Below are positions 1 to 8,060 of a stretch of 64,000 nt of DNA, one piece after another; position 1 is the stretch's first letter, and every line of letters begins with the position of its first letter. Below the pieces are notes generated by a model, which saw only the letters and a program-made list of their open reading frames with translations, made no database searches and was not told the origin of the DNA. Location of the stretch: positions 372,001-436,000 of the forward strand of contig NZ_CP060780.1 in assembly GCF_014489495.1 (NCBI RefSeq), in the 5' to 3' direction. The stretch comes from Sphingomonas daechungensis (GTDB taxonomy: Bacteria > Pseudomonadota > Alphaproteobacteria > Sphingomonadales > Sphingomonadaceae). Position numbers and translations under genes: made by a program.

Positions 1-461
1 TCGACGCCCCAGCGGGCATAAGTCAGCGCATCCTGATACTCGTGGCCCTGGCTGCCCGGACGGCCGCCGCAGGTGAGACGCCCTGCGTCGGAGTAGATCC
101 CGAACTTCAGTCCCTTCGAGTGCACGTAGTCGGCGAGCGCCTTGATGCCGGACGGAAACTTCTGCGCGTCCGCGGTGATGAAGCCGTCGGCGTCTCGCGC
201 TCCGTGCCAGCAATCGTCGATGACGACATATTCGTAACCGGCGTCCCGCATGCCGCTGGCGACCATCGCATCGGCGGTTGCGCGAACGGTCGCTTCGGTG
301 ATGTTGCAGGCGAACTTGTTCCAGCTGTTCCAGCCCATCGGCGGGGTCTGGGCGAGACCGTTGGGGGCCTTGTTGACGATCTCCTGCACCGACTGGGCAC
401 TGGCCGGAGCGCCGAGCGAGACCACGCAAGCAAGCCAACAGAATAATTCCCGGATTCTCAT
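1..461 (-). CDS. Alpha-galactosidase, GH27 family (N-terminal 153 residues; runs off the window)
   Basis: This is the secreted N-terminus of a glycoside hydrolase family 27 enzyme, which removes terminal alpha-linked galactose from oligosaccharides. The ATG follows a good ribosome site (GGGGAGGGG). A signal peptide ends near residue 22 (APASAQS). The family's (beta/alpha)8 barrel then begins with [12 protein letters not shown], followed by [16 protein letters not shown] and [15 protein letters not shown], all hallmark GH27 segments. The catalytic aspartates lie further downstream and are outside the window. It starts 24 bases past the end of the methyltransferase gene on the same strand. Activity on galactosides is a family inference, since GH27 also includes alpha-N-acetylgalactosaminidases and isomaltodextranases. 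Confidence 0.88.
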   Translation of the reverse strand, partial: MRIRELFCWLACVVSLGAPASAQSVQEIVNKAPNGLAQTPPMGWNSWNKFACNITEATVRATADAMVASGMRDAGYEYVVIDDCWHGARDADGFITADAQKFPSGIKALADYVHSKGLKFGIYSDAGRLTCGGRPGSQGHEYQDALTYARWGV

Positions 462-485
462 TCGCCCCTCCCCCGTTCGGGCTCG

Positions 486-1732
486 TCAGCCCTTGACCAT
501 CGTCACCTGCGCGACGTCGATCGCGCCGCCCCGGAATCCGCCTTCGCAATACATCAGGTAATAGCGCCAAAGGCGATGGAATTGCTCGCCGAAGCCATTC
601 AGCCGGCCGGTGGCAATTGCGGCTTCATAGCGTTCGCGCCAGTGCTTGAGCGTCTCGGCATAGTCGCTCCGAAAACCTTCGCGGCCCTCCCATGACAGGG
701 CCCGTTCCTGGGCAAGAGCCTCGAACCGCGGCTCGTTGAGCAACTGGCCGCCCGGGAAGATGTAGGTCTGGATGAAATCGGCGTTGCGGGCATAGCGGTC
801 GAACAGCCGGCCATCCATGCTGATGAACTGCAAGGCTGCTCGGCCGCCGGGCCTCAGGTTTCGCGCGATGCAATCGAGGTAGGCCGGCCACCAGCGCTGG
901 CCGACCGCCTCGACCATTTCGACCGAGGCGATGGCATCGAACTGCTCCGCGATTTCGCGGTAATCCTGAAGCCGGATCTCGACCTTATCGGACAGGCCGG
1001 CCTCGGCAATGCGGCGATCCGCCCAGGCCTTCTGCTCCTCCGACAGGGTGAGGCCGACGACATTGGCGCCCCGCTTGCCCGCCTCGATCGCCAGCGTGCC
1101 CCAGCCCGACCCGATCTCAAGCAGCCGGGAGCCCGGCTTGATTTCCAGCCGATCGAGCAAGGCGTGAACCTTGCGCAATTGCGACGTCTCGAGCGGCTCA
1201 TCCGTCCCGGCGAACCGCGCCGAGCTGTAGGTCATCGTCGTGTCGAGCCAGGCCGAATAGAAATCGTTGCCGAGATCGTAGTGGGCGGCGATATTCGCCT
1301 TGGCGCGCTGCGGCGCATTGTCGCGCAGCCGATGGGCGAGAGAGTTGAGCCAGCGCGCCGGACCTTTTGCCCGTCCGACGTCCCAAGAGTGACCGCGTTC
1401 AGGCTGAACAGCTCGAACAAGGGCACAAGGTCGGGCGAGGTCCACTCCCCGAGGTCCCAGGCCTTGTACCAGCCGACCGATCCGGAGAAGCCGAGCCGCA
1501 CCAACGCCATCCAGCTCTTGACCTCCAGGCGGGCGGCGGGGCCCGGACGATGGAAGCCGACCCTGCGCCGCGATCCATCGGGCAAGGTCGCGTCAATCCC
1601 GCCGCGCTCCATCTTGCGATGAACGGCGTCGATGAGCGTATCGACGCCCGGGGCAATCGCCCGCGCGATCAGGCTGCCGCCGGTCATGAAGCCGCGATCG
1701 CCATGCACCAGATGCGCGCCGCGTGTGCTCAT
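486..1732 (-). CDS. cfa: Cyclopropane-fatty-acyl-phospholipid synthase family methyltransferase (one frameshift)
   Basis: This SAM-dependent methyltransferase probably adds a methylene bridge to unsaturated acyl chains of membrane phospholipids. Restored length is about 415 residues, usual for the family. The N-terminal domain (residues 1-115) carries the non-catalytic part. After the break come the family's YDLGNDFYSAWL, TMTYSSARF and the SAM-binding LEIGSGWGTLAIEAG. The frame changes near 1382, where CTTGGG needs one more G, giving a smooth join VTLGDVGRAKGPARWLN. It lies 9 bases downstream of the membrane hydrolase gene on the same strand and may share its transcript. Some family members make other methylated or methyl-branched lipids, so the exact product is not certain. 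Confidence 0.85.
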
Positions 1733-1741
1733 GGCGCGCAG

Positions 1742-2721
1742 TTATGAATTTGGCGGGCGGTTGTCGAGGTTTTGGGTGCAGCCCGGTCCCGTGATCGGAA
1801 CCTCGCTCTCCCGCGCCAGCCGCGACCTGCGGCCCTCGCCGTAGCGCGCGTCGCCGATCGCCACATGCGCGCTGCACTCGCGGCGAATGACGTCCGCCTG
1901 CGGCAGGATCGACCATTTGAGAAACTTGCGCAGCCGCGGGTCCGCCGCAATGGCTTGCCTCACTTCCGGCAGGTTCATGTTGTTCGGTTCACACTTGCCG
2001 ACGGGCCCGAGCCCGCAAACGGCGAATAGGTGCTGCGGCGGTAGCAATCGCCTTCACGCCAGACCATGTCGCGACGCCACGACGCTGCGGGTGGAGGTGA
2101 AGCGAACAAGGCCTCGGCATGGGGACTGACGGAGCGCACTGCCGCATTCGCGCTCTGCGTAATCAGCAGGTTCACTCCGATGTAGGCAAACGTGATCGCG
2201 ACACCGACCTGCGCCGGCCGCTTCCACGGCCGACCTTTTCTCTCCAGCTCCTTCGATAGTCCGATGGAGACGGCGAGCACGAGCCACAGCCAGAGGTCGA
2301 TGATGAACAGCCCGTCGGCATGGTACCAGAGGTTTGAGAACGGCGAGAAAAGCTGGACCGAATAGGTGGTCAGCAGGTCGAGATACGGATGCGTGAGCGC
2401 GCCGATATAGGACAGCGCGACGAGCCAACCGAAGTGCATCTTCAGCCCGCTTTTGAACACCGTTCCGCGCCCGACCTGCCAGCGGTCGAGCAACCACAGC
2501 AGGCCCGCCAATACCGGCGGCATCAACAGTACCCCGCCGACGATACCGTGCGTAAACCCGCGGTGAATTGCCAGCGGGTCCCAAGGCGCATTGCCGAAGA
2601 AGACGTCGATGTCCGGCATGTTCGCGCCGAGGATCAGCGCCGCGAGCCCCTTGCGCGTCTTCGTCTTGAGACCGGCCTGGCCCAGCGCCCAGCCGGCCAT
2701 CGAGTGGGTGAGATTGTCCAA
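1742..2721 (-). CDS. Membrane-bound metal-dependent hydrolase, DUF457/YdjM-like (one frameshift)
   Basis: This is an integral membrane protein of about 326 residues in the DUF457 (YbcI/YdjM) family, predicted to be a metal-dependent hydrolase of unknown substrate. The start TTG gives MDNLTHSMAGWALGQAGL, the typical N-terminus with its first conserved His. Further metal-ligand candidates are the D-x-D in MPDIDVFFG, HRGFTHG and LTHPYLDLLTTYS. Several hydrophobic helices follow (residues 60-185). The C-terminal part is in another frame: one G is missing near 2012, and restoring it gives YSPFAGLGPVGKCEPNN, after which the reading continues to a TAA. The gene lies 14 bases downstream of korB and may be co-transcribed with it. 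Confidence 0.82.
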
Positions 2722-2735
2722 GCTGGGCTAGGTCG

Positions 2736-3746
2736 TCAGATCGCGTGCGGCTCTTTGTCGACTTGCCAGGTCTGGCCCTTGGAAACGAGCGCCTGGAGGT
2801 CGGCCTTCTTGCCCGAAGCGGCGGCGGCGTTCTGCTCGACGACGGCGCTTTCGAACGTCGGCGCCGGGTCCTCGTAAATCACGCCGAGCGCGACCGGGAA
2901 GCCTTGCGGCAGCTCGATCAGCATCGCCGCGACGCCGCGGTTCTTCGGGTCGTGGACGATGACCGACGGATCGTCCGCTTCCACGATCTTCAGGCACAGC
3001 CGCTCGGAGTCGAGAGCGAGTCCCTTGGTGTCGCCGGCGAACAGCATCTTCTCGCCGGGCTTCAGCCACAGCTGCTTTTCCTGCGCGACGCTGCGCTCGG
3101 TGAAGCTGGCGAAGACGTCGTCGTTGTAGACGACGCAGTTCTGGTAGATTTCCACGAAGCTCGCGCCCTTGTGCGCGTGGGCGGCCTTCAGCACGTCCGG
3201 CAGCGCCTTGTGGACGTCGATGCCGCGGGCGATGAACCGCGCGCCGCTGCCGAGCGCGAACATGCACGGAGTCACCGGCCGATCGACCGAGCCGAACGGC
3301 GTCGACGGGCTGCGCGTACCGACGCGGCTGGTCGGCGAGTATTGCCCCTTGGTCAGGCCGTAGATTTCGTTGTTGAACAGCAGGATCTGGCAGTCGAGGT
3401 TGCGGCGAAGCACGTGCATCGTGTGGTTGCCGCCGATCGACAAAGCATCGCCGTCCCCGGTGATGACCCAGACGTCCAGTTCCGGATTGGCAAGCTTGAT
3501 GCCAGTCGCGAAGGCAGGCGCGCGGCCGTGGATCGTGTGGAAGCCGTAGCTTGCCATGTAATAGGGAAAGCGGCTGGAGCAGCCGATGCCGCTCACGAAC
3601 ACCGTCTTCTCGCGCGCGACGCCGAGGTCCGGCATCGTCCGCTGCACGGCCTTCAGCACGGCATAATCGCCGCAGCCCGGGCACCAGCGGACCTCCTGGT
3701 CGCTCGCCCAGTCCTTGGCGGTGGTGACTTTGGTCATCTCGTTCAT
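2736..3746 (-). CDS. korB: 2-oxoacid:ferredoxin oxidoreductase beta subunit
   Basis: This is the TPP-binding beta subunit that, with KorA, oxidatively decarboxylates a 2-oxoacid (most likely 2-oxoglutarate) to acyl-CoA while reducing ferredoxin. At 336 residues it has the normal size. Visible motifs are RWCPGCGDYAVLKAV (C22 and C25, ligands of the [4Fe-4S] cluster), SGIGCSSRFPYYM, the TPP/Mg site VITGDGDALSIGGNHTMH, and LLFNNEIYGLTKGQYSPTS. I chose the ATG whose first base overlaps the TGA of the upstream microprotein (ATGA), since the residues before it in the same frame are not KorB-like. Translation is probably coupled to the upstream genes. Pyruvate or another 2-oxoacid as substrate cannot be excluded. 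Confidence 0.93.
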   Translation of the reverse strand: MNEMTKVTTAKDWASDQEVRWCPGCGDYAVLKAVQRTMPDLGVAREKTVFVSGIGCSSRFPYYMASYGFHTIHGRAPAFATGIKLANPELDVWVITGDGDALSIGGNHTMHVLRRNLDCQILLFNNEIYGLTKGQYSPTSRVGTRSPSTPFGSVDRPVTPCMFALGSGARFIARGIDVHKALPDVLKAAHAHKGASFVEIYQNCVVYNDDVFASFTERSVAQEKQLWLKPGEKMLFAGDTKGLALDSERLCLKIVEADDPSVIVHDPKNRGVAAMLIELPQGFPVALGVIYEDPAPTFESAVVEQNAAAASGKKADLQALVSKGQTWQVDKEPHAI

Positions 3747-3823
3747 CGGTACAGGACCCAGTAAATCAGTGCGCAAACCAGCACGAGCATGACGATCATC
3801 GGAAAGGGATTGATCGGCTTCAC
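3743..3823 (-). CDS. 26-residue single-pass membrane microprotein between korA and korB
   Basis: This very short reading frame fills the whole gap between korA and korB. Its GTG start overlaps the korA stop (GTGA), and its TGA overlaps the korB ATG (ATGA). A GAGGAGG ribosome site lies 8 bases before the GTG, inside the last codons of korA. The peptide begins MKPINPFPMIVMLV and ends YWVLYR. After a short polar and proline-bearing start, residues 8-23 are almost wholly hydrophobic, with a positively charged C-terminal end. That is the pattern of a single transmembrane helix. I know no family for it. The tight coupling on both sides suggests a subunit or membrane anchor of the oxidoreductase, but this is inference. 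Confidence 0.72.
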   Translation of the reverse strand: MKPINPFPMIVMLVLVCALIYWVLYR

Positions 3824-5697
3824 GCGAGCGCCTCCTCGATGGCGGCTTCGATCTCGGCAATGCGGAAGGGGTGGCCGCTGACCTTGTTGAGCGGCCGCGC
3901 GTCGACGAGGAACTGGTCGCGGAGCACGGTCTTGAGCTGGCCGGTGTTCATCTCCGGAACGATAATCTTGTCAAAGCTCTTGAGCAGCTCGCCCATGTTC
4001 TTCGGCATCGGCCAGATATGGCGGATGTGGACGTGGGCGACGTCCTGACCCCTGCCCTGCGCCCGCCGTACCGCCTGGTGGATCGGGCCGAAGGTTGAGC
4101 CCCAGCCGACGACGGCCAGCTTCGCGCCCGGATTGCCGAGGCAAACGTCCTGGTCGGGAATGCTCTCCGCGACCTTATTGACCTTGGCGGCGCGGGTGTC
4201 GGTCATCTGCTGGTGGGCGCCCGGCGAATAGTCGATGTTGCCGGTGCCCGGCTGCTTCTCGATGCCGCCAATACGATGCTCGAGGCCTTCCGTACCGGGC
4301 TTGATCCACGGCCGCGCGAGGTCGCCGTTGCGGGCGAACGGCATGACGCTCTCGCCCTCCGCCGGCGCCTTGTCGAAGAAGCTGACCGGGAACGGTTCGT
4401 AGCCGCTCATGTCCGGCACCCTCCACGGCTCCGCCGCATTGGCGATGTAGCCGTCGGTCAGAAGCATGACCGGCGTCATGTACCGGGTGGCAATCCGCAC
4501 CGCCTCGATCGCGCATTCGAACGCGTCGGCGGGCGAGCGCGCCGCGATCACCGGCAGCGGCGCATCGGCGTTGCGGCCGTACACCGCCTGATAGAGGTCG
4601 GACTGCTCGGTCTTGGTCGGAAGGCCAGTCGACGGCCCACCACGCTGCGAATTGACGACGACGAGCGGCAGCTCGGTCATAATCGCTAGGCCTAGCGCCT
4701 CGGTCTTCAGCGCAATGCCCGGGCCCGACGACGAGGTGATGCCGAGCTGGCCGGCATAGCTCGCGCCGATGGCCGAGCAGATCGCCGCAATCTCGTCCTC
4801 CGCCTGGAAAGTCGTGATCCCGAATTCCTTCAGGCGCGACAGATGGTGCAGCAGCGCAGAGGCCGGCGTGATCGGATAACCGCCGAAAAACATCTTCAGC
4901 CCCGCCAGCTGCGCTCCGGCAACGAGCCCTAACGCGAGCGATTCCGCGCCCGTGACAGTGCGATATAGACCCGGCTCAGCCGGCGCCGCGGCAACGTGGT
5001 GGCGGTGGACGCCGCCGATCTCGACCGTCTCGCCATACGCGTGGCCCGCGTTCAGCGCGGCGATGTTCGCCTCGGCCAGCTCCGGCGCCTTGGCAAACTT
5101 GGTGTTGAGCCAGTCGACGATCGGCTGGCGGTCGCGGTCGAACATCCAGAGCGCGAGCCCCAGCGTCCACATGTTCTTGCAGCGAAGCGCTTCCTTGTTG
5201 CCGAGGCCGAACGGCTTCACGGCATCGAGCGTCAGCTGCGAGATGTTGAAGTGGACGAGCTGCCACTTGGCGAGGCTGCCGTCCTCCAGCGGGTTCTGCT
5301 CGTAACCCGCCTTGGCAAGGTTGCGCGCCGAGAACTCGCCCTCGTCGGCGATGATCAGGCCGCCTTCGCGAAGCTGGTCGACGTTTACCTTCAGCGCCGC
5401 CGGGTTCATCGCGATCAGCACGTCGGGCTGGTCGCCCGCCGTCTCGATCGCGGTCGAGCCGAAATTGATCTGGAAGGCGCTGACGCCGAACGTCGTGCCC
5501 TGCGGGGCGCGGATTTCTGCCGGAAAGTCCGGGAAAGTCGCGAGGTCGTTGCCCGCGAGCGCCGTCGAGAGGGTGAATTGTCCGCCGGTAAGCTGCATGC
5601 CGTCGCCGCTGTCGCCCGCGAAACGGACGACGACGGCTTCGGCTTGAGGGTGCGAGGCGGCTTCTTCCTCAGTGATGATGTGGGTGGCTGTCGCCAC
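3820..5697 (-). CDS. korA: 2-oxoacid:ferredoxin oxidoreductase, fused gamma-alpha subunit
   Basis: This is the large KorA-type subunit, 625 residues, with the gamma domain fused in front of the alpha domain. The gamma part (about 20-215) contains VVRFAGDSGDGMQLTGGQF and FGVSAFQINFGS. The alpha part starts near residue 245 and contains FFGGYPITPASALLHHL and the pyrimidine-side segment FQAEDEIAAICSAIGASYAG. With KorB it forms an alpha/beta two-subunit enzyme that passes electrons to ferredoxin. The GTG start has an AAGGA site 7 bases upstream. A sphingomonad-style palindromic element and the divergent rppH gene lie upstream. KorAB enzymes occur in aerobes as a route from 2-oxoglutarate to succinyl-CoA, so its presence does not imply anaerobic life. 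Confidence 0.93.
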   Translation of the reverse strand: MATATHIITEEEAASHPQAEAVVVRFAGDSGDGMQLTGGQFTLSTALAGNDLATFPDFPAEIRAPQGTTFGVSAFQINFGSTAIETAGDQPDVLIAMNPAALKVNVDQLREGGLIIADEGEFSARNLAKAGYEQNPLEDGSLAKWQLVHFNISQLTLDAVKPFGLGNKEALRCKNMWTLGLALWMFDRDRQPIVDWLNTKFAKAPELAEANIAALNAGHAYGETVEIGGVHRHHVAAAPAEPGLYRTVTGAESLALGLVAGAQLAGLKMFFGGYPITPASALLHHLSRLKEFGITTFQAEDEIAAICSAIGASYAGQLGITSSSGPGIALKTEALGLAIMTELPLVVVNSQRGGPSTGLPTKTEQSDLYQAVYGRNADAPLPVIAARSPADAFECAIEAVRIATRYMTPVMLLTDGYIANAAEPWRVPDMSGYEPFPVSFFDKAPAEGESVMPFARNGDLARPWIKPGTEGLEHRIGGIEKQPGTGNIDYSPGAHQQMTDTRAAKVNKVAESIPDQDVCLGNPGAKLAVVGWGSTFGPIHQAVRRAQGRGQDVAHVHIRHIWPMPKNMGELLKSFDKIIVPEMNTGQLKTVLRDQFLVDARPLNKVSGHPFRIAEIEAAIEEALA

Positions 5698-5780
5698 GTG
5701 GGAGTCCTTACAAACGCTGTGAGCTTCGTTGGCCCTCTTTAGGACTCTGACTCCTCTTCCGCCACCTTTCTGTCATTTTA

Positions 5781-5880
5781 CTCCTCCCCTCGATTTTGAG
5801 TGGAGGTGGCAGCCGCAGGCTGACGGACGGGTCCCTCCACCAGCTTCACTAGTTCCCCTCCCTGCAACCGCAGGGGAGGA
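5781..5880. repeat. Intergenic palindromic (REP-like) element between divergent korA and rppH
   Basis: This non-coding stretch holds nested inverted repeats. One is CAGCC-GCA-GGCTG at 5810-5822, flanked by GGAGGTGG and CCCTCCACC. A second is CCCTGC-AACC-GCAGGG at 5860-5875 next to CCCCTCC and GGGGAGG. The core GGTGGCAGCCGCAGGCTGAC resembles short dispersed palindromes I associate with sphingomonad intergenic DNA; that recognition is from memory. It could act as a hairpin for transcript ends or as a nonautonomous mobile repeat. Confidence 0.5.
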
Positions 5881-5892
5881 TATGGAAGGCAA

Positions 5893-6366
5893 ATGACCAA
5901 CGACGACGATCAATACCGCCGCGGTGTCGGCATCATGCTCCTCAACAGGAACGGCAAAGTGTTCGTCGGGCGGCGGATCGATAATACCGACGAGGCGTGG
6001 CAGATGCCCCAAGGCGGTATCGACAAGGGCGAGAAGCCGTGGGCGACCGCCAAGCGCGAGCTGGAGGAAGAGACAGGCATTCCACCCCACCTGGTCGAGC
6101 GGATCGCAGCGCACCCGGAACGGCTGAAGTACGATTTGCCGCCCGAGCTTCGCGGGAAACTGTGGGGCGGCAAGTGGAAGGGTCAGCTTCAGGACTGGTA
6201 TCTTGCGCGCTTCCTGGGGGAGGATAGCGACGTCAACATCGCCACCGAACACCCCGAGTTCAATGCGTGGAAGTGGGTCGAGCCGTCGCACCTCCCCGAC
6301 CTCATCGTTCCGTTCAAGCGCGAGCTTTACCGGCGGCTGCTCGAGGACTTCGCGGAGCATCTCTGA
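5893..6366 (+). CDS. rppH: RNA pyrophosphohydrolase (Nudix)
   Basis: RppH removes pyrophosphate from the 5' end of triphosphorylated mRNA, which allows RNase E-type decay to begin. The 157-residue protein has the normal alphaproteobacterial size. It starts YRRGVGIMLLN and carries the complete Nudix box, with GGIDKGEKPWATAKRELEEE followed by TGI, and the downstream KYDLPPELRGKLWGGKWKGQ and EFNAWKWVEP that distinguish RppH from other Nudix enzymes. A GGAAGG ribosome site precedes the ATG. The gene stands alone between the palindromic element and the Rrf2 regulator, and is transcribed away from korA. Confidence 0.93.
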   Translation: MTNDDDQYRRGVGIMLLNRNGKVFVGRRIDNTDEAWQMPQGGIDKGEKPWATAKRELEEETGIPPHLVERIAAHPERLKYDLPPELRGKLWGGKWKGQLQDWYLARFLGEDSDVNIATEHPEFNAWKWVEPSHLPDLIVPFKRELYRRLLEDFAEHL

Positions 6367-6418
6367 AGATCATCCGCGCGTCATTGCGCGGCGGGCGTGA
6401 TGCAACCACACTAGAGGG

Positions 6419-6907
6419 ATGCTTACCCAGAAGACGCGCTATGCGCTTCGCGCTCTGCTCTACCTGATCGAAGAGGGCCACGGCGACGCGGTCCAACTCC
6501 AGCGCATTGCCGAGACGCAGAAGATTCCGCGCAAGTTCCTCGAGCTTATCATGCTCGACCTGAAGGCCATGGGCGTCGTCCAGAGCGTTCGCGGGCCCAA
6601 GGGCGGGTATCGCCTGAAACGCCATCCCAGCAGCATTTCCTTCGGCCAGGTCGTGCGCGGGCTCGAAGGACCCATCGCACTCATCCCGTGCGCCAGCGTG
6701 AACTTCTACAAGAAGTGCGGGGACTGCCACGACGAGGCGACCTGCGCCATCCGCCGGGTCTTCGCCCAGGTCCGCGACCGAAGCCTGGACGTGCTCAATT
6801 CGGTCAGTCTGGAAGATGGAGCGCGATGGGAACTGCGAGTCGCCGGTCCCACGACCGCCAACCATGAAGGCTTCGAGGAGCCGCCCGCGGAGGACTGGCA
6901 AATCTAA
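6419..6907 (+). CDS. Rrf2-family transcriptional regulator, probably of sulfate uptake
   Basis: This is a 162-residue Rrf2 regulator. The N-terminal winged helix (1-85) reads MLTQKTRYALRALLYL, then IPRKFLELIMLDLK and SVRGPKGGYRL. Four cysteines follow at 91, 100, 103 and 109 (PCASVNFYKKCGDCHDEATC), which resembles the cluster-binding loop of IscR/NsrR-type members, although some Rrf2 proteins (CymR type) sense O-acetylserine metabolism instead. It lies about 110 bases upstream of sbp on the same strand, so regulation of sulfur assimilation is the simplest guess. The AGAGGG directly abutting the ATG is too close for a normal ribosome site, so translation initiation may be atypical. Confidence 0.82.
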   Translation: MLTQKTRYALRALLYLIEEGHGDAVQLQRIAETQKIPRKFLELIMLDLKAMGVVQSVRGPKGGYRLKRHPSSISFGQVVRGLEGPIALIPCASVNFYKKCGDCHDEATCAIRRVFAQVRDRSLDVLNSVSLEDGARWELRVAGPTTANHEGFEEPPAEDWQI

Positions 6908-6956
6908 CGATTCAGCGGCGAAATGAGAGAGTCCAGCGCCGATCCGATGCGAATTC

Positions 6957-6986
6957 TTATTGTCTAGTCATTTAGTAGGGTATAGC
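6957..6986 (+). promoter_or_regulatory. Candidate promoter of the sulfate uptake operon
   Basis: The gap between the regulator and sbp is clearly AT-richer than its surroundings. It offers a -35-like TTATTG and a -10-like TATAGC separated by 18 bases, with the ATG of sbp 29 bases beyond. The overlapping block TTTAGTAGGGTATA could be the Rrf2 binding site. Both assignments rest on eye alone. Confidence 0.35.
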
Positions 6987-7015
6987 TCTCGGTTAACCAA
7001 TCAACGGGGGTTCCC

Positions 7016-8026
7016 ATGGCTTTTCGAAGCAAGCTTGTTGCCTTCGCAGTCGGCGTTGCAGTTCTGACCGCTCCTGCCGCGCAAGCGGCTCCGACCCAGA
7101 TCCTGAACGTGTCCTACGATCCGACGCGCGAGCTCTACAAGGATATCAATGCCGCGTTCGCTCCCAAGTGGCAGGCGCAGGCGAAGCAGCAGCTGACGAT
7201 CCGGCAGAGCCACGGGGGATCGGGCAAACAGGCCCGCGCCGTCATCGACGGACTTCCGGCAGACGTCGTCACTCTGGCGCTTGCCTATGACATCGATTCC
7301 ATCGCCGATAAGAAGCTGATTGCTCCGAACTGGCAAAAGCGGCTGCCGAACAACAGCTCGCCTTATTATTCGACCATTGTCTTCCTGGTTCGCAAGGGGA
7401 ACCCGAAGGGCATCAAGGATTGGGACGATCTGGTGAAGCCCGGCGTCAAGGTCATTACGCCAAATCCAAAGACCAGCGGCGGCGCTCGCTGGAACTATCT
7501 CGCCGCCTGGGGCTACGCCCGCCAGAAGTACGGAAGCGTCGCGAAGGCGCGGGAGTATTTGACCCGCCTTTTCCGCAATGTGCCGGTGCTCGATTCGGGC
7601 GCTCGCGGCTCGACGACGACGTTCGTCGAGCGCGGCCAGGGCGACGTCCTTTTCGCGTGGGAAAACGAAGCGTTCCTGGCGGTGAACGAACTCGGCAAGG
7701 GCAAGTTCGACATTGTCATACCCTCGGTCTCGATCCTCGCCGAGCCGCCGGTCGCAGTGGTCGACAAGGTCGTCGACCGGCGTGGCACGCGGGCCGTGTC
7801 GGAAGCCTATCTCAAGTTTCTCTACACGCCCGAAGCGCAGGAAATCATCGCGCGCAACTATTACCGCCCGCGCAACGCCGCGGTTGCAGCCAAGTACAAG
7901 GGCCGCTTTCCGAACCTGAGGCTGTTCACTATCGACCGCAATTTCGGCGGGTGGAAGCAAGCTCAGGCCAACCACTTCAACGACGGCGCCCTGTTCGACC
8001 AGATCTTCGAGGATGCGAAGCGCTGA
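7016..8026 (+). CDS. sbp: Periplasmic sulfate-binding protein
   Basis: This is the solute-binding protein that captures sulfate (or thiosulfate) in the periplasm and delivers it to the CysTWA importer. It has 336 residues with a cleavable signal peptide ending ...PAAQAAPTQ. The mature start [17 protein letters not shown] is the family signature. Other recognisable pieces are [30 protein letters not shown] and [19 protein letters not shown]. It is the first gene of the transport unit and is followed 34 bases later by the porin. Sbp and CysP are close relatives, so thiosulfate preference cannot be excluded. Confidence 0.92.
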   Translation: MAFRSKLVAFAVGVAVLTAPAAQAAPTQILNVSYDPTRELYKDINAAFAPKWQAQAKQQLTIRQSHGGSGKQARAVIDGLPADVVTLALAYDIDSIADKKLIAPNWQKRLPNNSSPYYSTIVFLVRKGNPKGIKDWDDLVKPGVKVITPNPKTSGGARWNYLAAWGYARQKYGSVAKAREYLTRLFRNVPVLDSGARGSTTTFVERGQGDVLFAWENEAFLAVNELGKGKFDIVIPSVSILAEPPVAVVDKVVDRRGTRAVSEAYLKFLYTPEAQEIIARNYYRPRNAAVAAKYKGRFPNLRLFTIDRNFGGWKQAQANHFNDGALFDQIFEDAKR

Positions 8027-8060
8027 GCCGCACGGCCGATTGGACTCAAAGGGGAATTCC

